Assembly: GCA_007126675.1 (NCBI GenBank)
Contig: SLAU01000232.1
Span: 1-6,508 of the forward strand
From: Balneolaceae bacterium
GTDB taxonomy: Bacteria; Bacteroidota; Rhodothermia; Balneolales; Balneolaceae
Direction: 5' to 3'
DNA: 6,508 nt
Shown piece by piece: positions 1-6,507 of the stretch (position 1 is its first letter; each line of letters begins with the position of its first letter). Below the pieces are notes generated by a model, which was not told the origin of the DNA, did not search any database, and worked only from the letters and a program-made list of their open reading frames with translations. The position numbers were made by a program, and so were the translations under genes.

Positions 1-867
1 CGTGATTTTTATGGGAACACAAGCAGAGCAAAACTTACACTTGAGTTCGACAATTTTTCATCTTCAAACAGTTTCGAATCCATACCAACATACCCGCTGT
101 TCAACATTGATGAAGAGCAGTTTCTGATCACCGGCCATCAGAAAATTGCACCTGTAAGATTTACCCAAAATCCATTTGGATGGGATAATACTACAGATCA
201 GGTTAGCAATACTGAATTAACAGCAATTTCAAACAAAATTACCGCCAGGTTAAAACCGGGTAAAAGCTACACTCTTTATTCATCGGATAAAAACATGTGG
301 CTTCAAATACCTGAAAATGCACTTTATGATACATTATCTGTGGATGTGAATTTTACAAGCGAATCAGGGTTCCCGCAGATTACTTTTAAACCGGATCGAT
401 TACCGATTTATGAAAAGTTACGCTTTGGATACTTTGTGCCAGATTCTCTTATAAACAAAAAATACCTTGGGCTTTACTCTCAGGATCACTTCAGAAATCG
501 TCTTTTCTTTCTTGAATCAGAATTTGACGGCAGGCAAATTCGTGCAGGTGTTGAAGAAATTGCAGATTTACGTGTGTTGCACGATCCCAATCCTCCTTTT
601 GTTAGCCGGCCCCGTATTGAGAAAAATCTTGCCGGAAATTATACCGTTATATTACCAACTGTAGATCAGAAATCAGGAATTGATTACAGAAACTCGTCAA
701 TCGTAGTGAACGATATACCCGGTATAACCGAATATGACCCGGAAAAAGATCTGCTCTATTACTACAATCCCACCTTTGAACCTCAGACTGAAAACAAAAT
801 AGAGATTACAGTAATCAACGGTGTGGGGAATAGTGTTTTAAGAAGCTTTACGCTTGGCTACGAATAA
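1..867 (+). CDS. C-terminal part of a secreted M23-peptidase-like protein (5' end outside window)
   Basis: The reading frame is open from the first base, so this is the last 288 residues of a longer protein and the internal Met at 295 is not the start. The visible part is rich in beta-strand-like, Ig/fibronectin-type segments. It opens with a DFYGNTSR stretch, like the 'D-x-x-G-N-x-S' end of the beta domain that follows the peptidase domain in Bacteroidota M23 metallopeptidases. An 'IPENALYDTL' segment (about residues 102-111) also recalls the tail of those proteins. The M23 zinc ligands (HxxxD and HxH) would lie upstream and cannot be checked. If correct, the protein acts on peptidoglycan cross-links in the periplasm or at the outer membrane. 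It ends in TLGYE with no type IX sorting domain visible. The next gene converges on it 23 bases downstream. The family is a memory-based inference; the reading frame is certain. Confidence 0.6.
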   Translation, partial: RDFYGNTSRAKLTLEFDNFSSSNSFESIPTYPLFNIDEEQFLITGHQKIAPVRFTQNPFGWDNTTDQVSNTELTAISNKITARLKPGKSYTLYSSDKNMWLQIPENALYDTLSVDVNFTSESGFPQITFKPDRLPIYEKLRFGYFVPDSLINKKYLGLYSQDHFRNRLFFLESEFDGRQIRAGVEEIADLRVLHDPNPPFVSRPRIEKNLAGNYTVILPTVDQKSGIDYRNSSIVVNDIPGITEYDPEKDLLYYYNPTFEPQTENKIEITVINGVGNSVLRSFTLGYE

Positions 868-890
868 AATACTGTATAAATAAAAATTTT

Positions 891-1271
891 CTACACGTAG
901 GCTATACAGCTGATTTCAACTTTGGCATTTTTTGGCAGGGTCTTTACAGCAACCGTTTCACGCGCCGGTGTATATTCCTTAAAATAGCTTCCATACACTT
1001 TGTTAACTACCTGGAAGTCATCCATGTCTGCTAAAAATATGGTACACCTCAAAACTTTGCTGAAGTTAGAATTAGCCTCCATTAAAACTGCTTCCAGATT
1101 TTCCATAACCTGCTTTGTCTGTTCTTTTACTCCTCCATCAACAAACTCCATTGATTCGGGTACCAACCCAATTTGACCTGAACAATAAACAGTATCATTG
1201 TGTATTACTGCCTGATTGTATGGACCAATAGCTTTAGGTGCTTTGTCTGTAGATATAATTTTGTGATTCAT
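891..1271 (-). CDS. ridA: RidA family reactive intermediate (enamine/imine) deaminase
   Basis: This 126-residue protein matches the usual RidA (YjgF/YER057c/UK114) length and is a single-domain cytosolic enzyme, normally a homotrimer. Family members hydrolyse enamine/imine intermediates such as 2-aminoacrylate and 2-aminocrotonate to keto acids and ammonia, protecting PLP enzymes from damage. Hallmarks are visible: APKAIGPYNQA near the N-terminus (Tyr18), CSGQIGL (Ser31), and TPARETVAVKTLPKNAKVEI with Arg104 and Glu119. These correspond to Tyr17, Ser30, Arg105 and Glu120 of the E. coli protein, so a complete active site is expected. The Cys after the conserved Arg in E. coli RidA (ARSC) is Thr106 here. 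I chose the Met at 1271 because it begins the family's MNHKIIST-type N-terminus; an in-frame Met at 1295 would add eight unsupported residues. No Shine-Dalgarno is seen. The gene is divergent from the lipoprotein operon, and no clear terminator lies in the 23-base gap beyond its TAG stop. Confidence 0.95.
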   Translation of the reverse strand: MNHKIISTDKAPKAIGPYNQAVIHNDTVYCSGQIGLVPESMEFVDGGVKEQTKQVMENLEAVLMEANSNFSKVLRCTIFLADMDDFQVVNKVYGSYFKEYTPARETVAVKTLPKNAKVEISCIAYV

Positions 1272-1328
1272 AGTTAAAAATTTTCTTTGGAACATTATCT
1301 TTGTTTAGACCATTTATAATATATGAAT

Positions 1329-1342
1329 GATATTTACATATC
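1329..1342. repeat. Short inverted repeat in the divergent intergenic region
   Basis: GATAT-TTAC-ATATC is a perfect 5-bp inverted repeat with a 4-base spacer. It sits inside a larger imperfect dyad: ATGAATGATAT at 1323-1333 against ATATCTGAATCAT at 1338-1350. An 8-bp palindrome, ATCATGAT (1346-1353), adjoins it. The cluster lies between two divergent genes, where a regulator would bind, but in A/T-rich DNA such dyads arise by chance, so an operator role is only a guess. Confidence 0.25.
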
Positions 1343-1363
1343 TGAATCATGATAATGGTTTAG

Positions 1364-1394
1364 CTTGCATTGCGATACATTGCTAATATGTTTA
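1364..1394 (+). promoter_or_regulatory. Candidate Bacteroidota-type promoter for the lipoprotein/metB/thiolase operon
   Basis: CTTG at 1364-1367 followed after 19 bases by TATGTTTA at 1387-1394 is one mismatch per box away from the Bacteroidota consensus (TTTG, 17-23 bases, TAnnTTTG). It would give a leader of roughly 30-35 bases before the ATG at 1435. Two CATTGC copies (1368-1373 and 1378-1383), exactly 10 bp apart, lie in the spacer. No E. coli-like -35/-10 pair with good spacing was found for this gene. The assignment comes from motif and position only. Confidence 0.4.
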
Positions 1395-1434
1395 CTTTTT
1401 AATAATAAAATAATTGAAACCAATCTTTTAAAAC

Positions 1435-2745
1435 ATGAAGAGTCTGAAATTTTTAATACCTGCACTAATTGTACTCTTAGTATGGAGTTGTGAAACCATT
1501 GATCCTTTAGTTGAGGAAATGCAAACCGGGATTTTAATTGGTAATTACGAAGCGGCCATAGAAACAGCGAACAGAGCATTAGAAGAAGATTCAACGAACA
1601 GTTTGGCACATTACTATAAAGGTGTAGCACTTGGCCAAAGCGCACAGTTGTTAGAAGATCCTTCCGAAAGAAAGCCTATTTATGAAGAAACACGCAAATC
1701 ACTTCTTGAGAGTAAAAAGTGGATGGAAAGAGAAGAAGAAAGGCCAGATGAATATGATGATGTTGGAGAAGCTATCATCTCATTTTGGGCATTTGAGCAT
1801 AACCAGGGAATAGACTTTCTGACTGATGACAGCGCAAGAGCTGCTGTTCCAACCCCCGATGAGTTTGCACTTGCAAACTTCAAAAACGCCACGGTAATAG
1901 AACCAGATAGTGCCTTAAGTTACATTGCGTTGTCATCAACACATTTTAACCAGGGTAATCTGCAGAGTGCCATAACTGCTTACGAAAGTGCAATGGAAAA
2001 ACTGGAAGAGCCCGAGTTTGATGATTATGATTTCATGATTAATCTCTACCTCCTTGATGAAGATTTAGAAAATGCAGAAAGCCTCTTAAATGAAGCGATG
2101 GAAATCTATCCGGATGAAGTGAGGCTAATTGAATATTTAGCTGATATATACATACAAACGCAACGCACAGACGAAGCAATTGAACTGGTTCGGGATTTGA
2201 TTGCACAAGACCCGGAAAACCCGCAGTTATACAGAGTGCTTGGTACTCAAATTTATCAAAGTGTAAATGCAATCAACAATGATATCTCCAACCTGCTTGA
2301 AGAATCTTTTGAGTTAGAACGTGAGATGCTCAGAGCATCAGGCAGTGAAAGAGATGCTAAAGAAGCTGAACTTGATGAAATGCGTAATGAGTTGGACGAA
2401 TTAATTGCGCAATCAAGAGAATTAACTGAACTTGCTGCTGCTGAAATGAAAAAAGTGATTGAGCTTGATGATCAGGATCATGAAGCATTCAACATCCTTG
2501 GAGTAATTTATCAAAACGAAGCCGCTAATCTGTTTGACCAGCGTAACTTTACAGTTGACAATGAACGTGCACAAGAACTTGATGAAGAAGCCCGTGAAAA
2601 CTTGCGTGAAGCCCAGAGATTTTACGAAAAAGCGGCTGAAATAAAACCTGAAGAAGAAGAATATTGGATGGCACTGTTCCAGGTATATACAACACTTGGA
2701 ATGGAAGAGAAAGCACGTGATGCCATGGAAAGAGCAGGAATGTAA
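1435..2745 (+). CDS. TPR-repeat lipoprotein with acidic coiled-coil-like insert (paralogue A)
   Basis: This 436-residue protein starts with a lipoprotein signal peptide: Lys2 and Lys5, a hydrophobic run (about 6-17) and Cys19 in VWSC (Trp at -2 is unusual). It should be lipid-anchored in the cell envelope. Tetratricopeptide units are visible at about 33-66, 160-193, 194-228, 229-262 and near the C-terminus (about 347-362 and 406-434), with the usual small residue/Tyr spacing and Pro-Asp/Pro-Glu turns (IEPDS, IYPDE, QDPEN). Residues about 285-345 form a long, highly charged, Leu/Glu/Arg-rich helix that probably makes a coiled coil or extended TPR helix. The whole protein is strongly acidic. 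TPR proteins act as binding scaffolds; no catalytic motif is seen, and the partner is unknown. It is the first gene of a likely four-gene operon and is paralogous to the next gene. ATG 1435 is chosen because it directly precedes the signal peptide; no Shine-Dalgarno is present. Confidence 0.9.
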   Translation: MKSLKFLIPALIVLLVWSCETIDPLVEEMQTGILIGNYEAAIETANRALEEDSTNSLAHYYKGVALGQSAQLLEDPSERKPIYEETRKSLLESKKWMEREEERPDEYDDVGEAIISFWAFEHNQGIDFLTDDSARAAVPTPDEFALANFKNATVIEPDSALSYIALSSTHFNQGNLQSAITAYESAMEKLEEPEFDDYDFMINLYLLDEDLENAESLLNEAMEIYPDEVRLIEYLADIYIQTQRTDEAIELVRDLIAQDPENPQLYRVLGTQIYQSVNAINNDISNLLEESFELEREMLRASGSERDAKEAELDEMRNELDELIAQSRELTELAAAEMKKVIELDDQDHEAFNILGVIYQNEAANLFDQRNFTVDNERAQELDEEARENLREAQRFYEKAAEIKPEEEEYWMALFQVYTTLGMEEKARDAMERAGM

Positions 2746-2767
2746 ATTAGCTATTAAACAGAATCAT

Positions 2768-3979
2768 ATGAATTATTATAAAACCCGAATGATAAGTCTC
2801 GTACTTATCTTCGGGATTTTTTTTGGAGCATCTTGCAGTACCCTATTTAGCACTACTGAAAATCCGAAAACCTATCTTGAAAACGAAGAACTTACGAAGG
2901 CCTATAATGCCGTAGAAGAACAACTTCGTGATAACCCCGGCGACACTGAGTTACTGCTGCTTAGAGCCACTATCCTTAATGAAATTGCTCTTGAAAAGGA
3001 AGATCCGGCTGATCGCCATCCTGATTACAAAAGTTTGAAAAACTCTACTGATGAAGTCCGTTTCCAAACAGATCGCTACAATAGTAAAATTGACAGCTTG
3101 TTAATCAAGTCATGGACGTATGAGCAACAGGAAGGAGTAAAACTGCTGCAGCAGGATAATCCCGATCAAATCCAGCAAAATTCCGACCGGATCACAGCCC
3201 ATTTCAGAAATGCTATTACTCTGATTCCCGACAGTACGGTTACCTACAGCTTAAAGGCAACCACACACTACAAAAGCGGTAACACCGATAAAGCGATACA
3301 AACTCTTGAGTCCGGAAGAGATCATGGTGTCGAGTTAGGTCCTGAATATACCGAGAAGCTTGCATACCTATATCTGGAATCAGGATATTTTGAACAGTCA
3401 GTATCACTTTACCAAGAATTGATTGATGCACATCCCGATAACAGTAAGTTTAAGCATGGGCTGGTGAATGCACTCATCCTTAAAGAAGATCATGAGGAAT
3501 CAGTTGCTCTTTTAAAAGATTTAATAGATCAGAACCCAGAACGTCATGAGTATCAAGAAGCACTCGCTGCTGAACTATACTTTGCTGAGTCGAAAGCTAT
3601 CTCGAAAAATATCGCAGATCAGAAAAACTTTTCTTCACAGGATATTGAAAAAATCATCGAACGCTTTGATGAAATTTCTTCTATTTATAAGGGCTTAAAT
3701 CTGGAGAGCTCCCGCTCAGAAGAAAGTCTGTTTCGGGCAGCATCTTTTCATTCTCATGCAGCTCAGCAACTTCATATGCTGAAAGAATCGTCAAGCAACG
3801 CAGATAGTTTAATCTCTGAAAAGAACAGGGAGTTTCTGGAACTTTCGGTTATTTACTGGCAATCGCTTACCGAAATTTTTCCTGATTCTGTACAATATGC
3901 TGAACAGCTGTATATGGTTTACAGAGAACTTGAAATGGATGATGAAGCAGACCTTATTTATCGGCAATTAAATTTTTAA
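2768..3979 (+). CDS. TPR-repeat lipoprotein (paralogue B)
   Basis: This 403-residue protein begins MNYYKTRMISL, followed by a hydrophobic segment and Cys23 in GASC, so it reads as a lipoprotein, although Gly at -3 is an imperfect lipobox. I chose ATG 2768, which gives a charged n-region before the signal core. The in-frame ATG at 2696 would overlap the upstream gene and put 24 non-signal residues in front; the ATG at 2789 would lose the positive charges. Three TPR units are clear at about 158-191, 192-226 and 227-260, with a weaker one at about 35-70 and another at the C-terminus (about 360-400). The 270-350 region is helical with no recognisable domain. It aligns along its length with the preceding lipoprotein and starts 22 bases after it. 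It has no enzymatic motif and its function is unknown; an envelope protein-protein interaction role is inferred from the fold and anchor. Confidence 0.9.
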   Translation: MNYYKTRMISLVLIFGIFFGASCSTLFSTTENPKTYLENEELTKAYNAVEEQLRDNPGDTELLLLRATILNEIALEKEDPADRHPDYKSLKNSTDEVRFQTDRYNSKIDSLLIKSWTYEQQEGVKLLQQDNPDQIQQNSDRITAHFRNAITLIPDSTVTYSLKATTHYKSGNTDKAIQTLESGRDHGVELGPEYTEKLAYLYLESGYFEQSVSLYQELIDAHPDNSKFKHGLVNALILKEDHEESVALLKDLIDQNPERHEYQEALAAELYFAESKAISKNIADQKNFSSQDIEKIIERFDEISSIYKGLNLESSRSEESLFRAASFHSHAAQQLHMLKESSSNADSLISEKNREFLELSVIYWQSLTEIFPDSVQYAEQLYMVYRELEMDDEADLIYRQLNF

Positions 3980-3992
3980 ACTGATTTCTAAA

Positions 3993-5129
3993 ATGAAATT
4001 CAATACTAAAGCAATACATGCAGGGCAAAAGACAGAGGAAACCAGCGGAGCAGTGATGCCCCCTATCTTCCAAACTTCAACATATGCGCAGGAAGCACCT
4101 AATATTCACAAGGGTTATGATTATGCGCGTGTTGGAAATCCGACACGAACCGCACTTGAAAAGCTTATCGCCGGGCTTGAAGATGCTGATGAAGCTGTAT
4201 GTTTTGCAAGCGGTGTAGCCGCAATGGATGCAATAATGAAGATGTTCCGCCCGGGTGATCACATCATAACTACTAATGATCTCTATGGCGGAAGTTATAG
4301 GCTGTTTACGAAAGTTTTTGAGCCTTACGGAATCAGTTTCACTTTTGTAGATATGACCGATATTGAAAATATCCGGGAAAATATAACCGATAACACAAAA
4401 TTGATCTGGATTGAAACGCCAACCAATCCTCTCCTTCGGGTAGTTGATATTCGGGAAATTTCTGAACTGGCAAAGGAAAAAGGAATCCTTACAGCCGTTG
4501 ATAACACTTTTGCTTCTCCTTATCTGCAGCAGCCTCTGAATCTGGGGGCTGATATAACAATGCATTCAACAACTAAATATCTGGGCGGTCACTCTGATGT
4601 TATTGGTGGTGCGGTTGCTTCTTCAAACAAGGATGTAATCGAAAAGCTGCGTTTTCAAATCAAAACATCCGGAGCTGTACCCGGCCCTATGGATTGTTAT
4701 TTAACACTGAGGGGAATAAAAACACTCGCTGTAAGAGTTGAAAGATCTGTCGAGAATGCGAAAAAATTAGCTGATTGGTTAACAAATCAGCCGGAGGTTG
4801 GTAAAGTTTATTATCCCGGTTTATCATCACACCCTCAGCACCAGCTTGCAAAAGAACAGATGAAAGATTTTGGTGCTATGATATCTTTCAGTCTGAAAAA
4901 TGATTCCATCGAAGCTGCCACCAAACTCATGAGCAAAACTAAAGTTTTTACTCTTGCAGAAAGTCTTGGTGGTGTGGAATCTCTTATTAGTCATCCCGCA
5001 TCAATGACGCACGGCTCAATACCAAAAGAGGTAAGGGAAAAAACAGGATTATTTGACTCATTAATCAGGTTATCAGTGGGAATTGAAGATATTGATGATC
5101 TGATATCAGATATAAAACAAGCACTTTAA
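3993..5129 (+). CDS. metB: PLP-dependent trans-sulfuration enzyme: cystathionine gamma-synthase or gamma-lyase
   Basis: This 378-residue cytosolic enzyme is full length for the Cys/Met metabolism PLP family (about 380 residues). Visible motifs in order: YDYARVGNPTR (42-52), whose Tyr44 and Arg46 reach the PLP phosphate of the neighbouring subunit; FASGVAAM (71-78); DLYGGS (96-101) with Tyr98, which stacks on PLP; VDNTFASP (169-176) with Asp170, which contacts the pyridine nitrogen; HSTTKYLGGHSD (191-202) with Lys195 as the Schiff-base lysine; SLGGVESL (324-331) with Glu329; and LIRLSVGIED (357-366) with Arg359 for the substrate carboxylate. Glu329 in SLGGVESL fits gamma-synthase/gamma-lyase rather than cystathionine beta-lyase. 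Gamma-synthase joins an activated homoserine to cysteine; gamma-lyase cleaves cystathionine to cysteine, 2-oxobutyrate and ammonia. Sequence alone does not settle which, so the metB symbol is provisional. It starts 13 bases after the lipoprotein gene, suggesting co-transcription. Confidence 0.93.
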   Translation: MKFNTKAIHAGQKTEETSGAVMPPIFQTSTYAQEAPNIHKGYDYARVGNPTRTALEKLIAGLEDADEAVCFASGVAAMDAIMKMFRPGDHIITTNDLYGGSYRLFTKVFEPYGISFTFVDMTDIENIRENITDNTKLIWIETPTNPLLRVVDIREISELAKEKGILTAVDNTFASPYLQQPLNLGADITMHSTTKYLGGHSDVIGGAVASSNKDVIEKLRFQIKTSGAVPGPMDCYLTLRGIKTLAVRVERSVENAKKLADWLTNQPEVGKVYYPGLSSHPQHQLAKEQMKDFGAMISFSLKNDSIEAATKLMSKTKVFTLAESLGGVESLISHPASMTHGSIPKEVREKTGLFDSLIRLSVGIEDIDDLISDIKQAL

Positions 5130-5153
5130 TTAATAACAAAATTCTACCATAAC

Positions 5154-6332
5154 ATGAGAAGCGTTGTAATAGTAAAAGCAAAACGAACACCAATAGGCGC
5201 ATTCGGAGGAAGCTTGTCTTCATTTTCAGCACCCGAGCTTGGTGCTGCTGCAATTATTGAAGTGATTAAAGGTACAGGTATAAAGCCTGCAGATGTTCAG
5301 GAAGTTGTAATGGGTAATGTATTAACGGCGGGTGTTGGCCAGGCACCGGCACGTCAAGCAGCTCTGAAAGCAGGATTATCAGAAAAAACGCCTTCAACTA
5401 CTGTAAATAAAGTGTGTGCCTCAGGGATGAAAGCGATTATGATGGCTGCAGACCAGATTGCACTTGGTCAGGCTGATATTATGGTTGCCGGCGGGATGGA
5501 AAGTATGAGTAATGTACCTTACTATCTTGATAAACACAGATTTGGCTCAAAACTCGGGCATGTGCAAGCACAGGATGGCATAATAAAAGATGGACTGTGG
5601 GATGTTTATAAAGATTACCACATGGGTAATGCAGCTGAACTTTGTGCCAAAGAATGTAATATTTCGCGCGAACAGCAGGATGAATTCGCTATAGAATCCT
5701 ACAAACGGGCAATAGCAGCTCATGAAAATGGTTCTTTTGCCGATGAAATCATCACGATGAAAGTGAAAGGAAGAAAAGGCGATGTTACCGAGGTTAATCA
5801 GGATGAAGAACTTGGGAAAGTAAATTTTGATAAAATACCATCACTCCGCCCTGTTTTTGACAGAGAAGGAACTGTAACCGCCGCTAATGCAAGCAGTATA
5901 AATGATGGAGCAGCTGCTGTTCTTTTGATGAGTGAAGAAAAAGCGATGCAGCTTGGTCTCACACCTGTCGCAAAAATCATAAGCCATGCCAGTGCTGCTA
6001 AAGCTCCGGAATGGTTTACCACTGCACCGGCTGATGCTATACCAATAGCAATGAAACGTGCGGGCATTAAAAAAGCCGATGTTGACCTTTTTGAAATAAA
6101 TGAAGCTTTTTCTGTGGTTTCACTGGCTAATAACCAGATTCTTGAATTAGATCCTGAAAAGGTTAACATTTATGGCGGTGCTGTAAGTATTGGTCACCCT
6201 ATTGGCTGCTCCGGTGCCAGAATTGTGGTAACCTTACTTAATGCTCTAAACCAAACCGGTGGTAAAATCGGTGTAGCCGGAATATGTAATGGTGGCGGCG
6301 GAGCATCAGCATTGGTTGTTGAAAAAGTATAA
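5154..6332 (+). CDS. atoB: Acetyl-CoA C-acetyltransferase (type II thiolase)
   Basis: This 392-residue enzyme is full length for biosynthetic/ketolytic thiolases. It interconverts two acetyl-CoA and acetoacetyl-CoA plus CoA in the cytosol. The catalytic residues are intact: nucleophile Cys88 in VNKVCASGMKA, the NEAF loop (Asn316-Phe319), His348 in SIGHPIGCSG, and Cys378 in GICNGGGGAS. MVAGGMESMSN (110-120) and HMGNAAE (156-162) are further signatures, with His156 and Met157 lining the acyl/CoA pocket in related enzymes. The VNKVCASGMKAIMMAA, TVTAANAS and NDGAAA stretches resemble mitochondrial ACAT1 closely. This supports acetoacetyl-CoA thiolase over the long-chain FadA type; the atoB symbol is the generic one. 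Pathway (mevalonate, ketone body or butyrate-type metabolism) cannot be told, as no other acyl-CoA gene is present. It begins 24 bases after the trans-sulfuration gene, without a Shine-Dalgarno, and is the last gene before the terminator. Confidence 0.95.
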   Translation: MRSVVIVKAKRTPIGAFGGSLSSFSAPELGAAAIIEVIKGTGIKPADVQEVVMGNVLTAGVGQAPARQAALKAGLSEKTPSTTVNKVCASGMKAIMMAADQIALGQADIMVAGGMESMSNVPYYLDKHRFGSKLGHVQAQDGIIKDGLWDVYKDYHMGNAAELCAKECNISREQQDEFAIESYKRAIAAHENGSFADEIITMKVKGRKGDVTEVNQDEELGKVNFDKIPSLRPVFDREGTVTAANASSINDGAAAVLLMSEEKAMQLGLTPVAKIISHASAAKAPEWFTTAPADAIPIAMKRAGIKKADVDLFEINEAFSVVSLANNQILELDPEKVNIYGGAVSIGHPIGCSGARIVVTLLNALNQTGGKIGVAGICNGGGGASALVVEKV

Positions 6333-6354
6333 AAGATTGATTTTTTATACTTTT
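6323..6354 (+). repeat. Perfect 12-bp A/T-rich hairpin spanning the thiolase stop codon
   Basis: AAAAGTATAAAA (6323-6334) pairs perfectly with TTTTATACTTTT (6343-6354) across an 8-base loop, GATTGATT. The thiolase TAA (6330-6332) lies inside the left arm. With one G-C pair, the RNA hairpin would be weak to moderate, and no separate U-tract follows it. It may aid 3'-end formation or mRNA stability together with the stronger terminator 30 bases downstream, or it may be a chance A/T dyad. Confidence 0.6.
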
Positions 6355-6384
6355 GAGGCACCTGCATTATTTTCTTAATATGAT

Positions 6385-6413
6385 AAAAGCCGAAGTTATT
6401 TTCGGCTTTTTTT
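6385..6413 (+). terminator. Intrinsic (Rho-independent) terminator of the operon
   Basis: AAAAGCCGAA (6385-6394) and TTCGGCTTTT (6401-6410) form a perfect 10-bp stem with a GTTATT loop, and the T-run covers 6407-6413. It lies about 50 bases after the thiolase stop and should end the plus-strand transcript. The mirror-image A-run before the stem gives only four U on the minus strand, so it might also work weakly for a convergent transcript. Confidence 0.9.
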
Positions 6414-6447
6414 ATTGTAGGGTTGCTTTTATCGACAGGTGGATGTA

Positions 6448-6507
6448 TTATTCTATAACCAATCCAAAATAAAGGACCAACAGCTTATATAGATATACCG
6501 CTACAGC
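6448..6507 (-). other. Possible C-terminal end of a convergent minus-strand gene
   Basis: One minus-strand frame is open from the window edge to a TAA whose last base is at 6448, giving 19 hydrophobic residues ending LVLYFGLVIE. It points toward the terminator, as the tail of a convergent gene, perhaps a membrane protein, would. Nineteen open codons in A/T-rich DNA are easily chance, and no family can be named. Nothing else is recognised in 6414-6508. Confidence 0.2.

Noticed and set aside
869..890. Possible terminator between the convergent M23-like and ridA genes
   Set aside because: Only a 9-base ATAC-T-GTAT palindrome and A/T runs are present; the stem is too short to call a terminator.
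1296..1303. TATCTTTG, an exact match to the Bacteroidota -7 consensus
   Set aside because: The only TTTG upstream (1286-1289) is just 6 bases away, and the leader to the ATG at 1435 would be about 130 bases; 1364-1394 fits better.
1334..1645. 103-codon minus-strand frame reaching into the divergent intergenic region
   Set aside because: Most of it overlaps the signal peptide and first TPR of paralogue A on the other strand, and it resembles no protein family.
2281..2460. Charged helical segment of paralogue A considered as a separate domain such as an SMC or kinase sensor piece
   Set aside because: It has only generic Leu/Glu/Arg-rich helix character and no diagnostic motif, so it is kept as a coiled-coil-like insert.
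2696..2767. N-terminal extension of paralogue B from ATG 2696
   Set aside because: It would overlap the upstream gene and place 24 charged residues ahead of an evident lipoprotein signal peptide.
4077..4565. 162-codon minus-strand open frame
   Set aside because: It lies wholly inside the trans-sulfuration gene, whose motifs are intact, and its translation has no recognisable domain.
5798..6169. 123-codon minus-strand open frame
   Set aside because: It is antisense to the thiolase catalytic region and is a codon-structure shadow.
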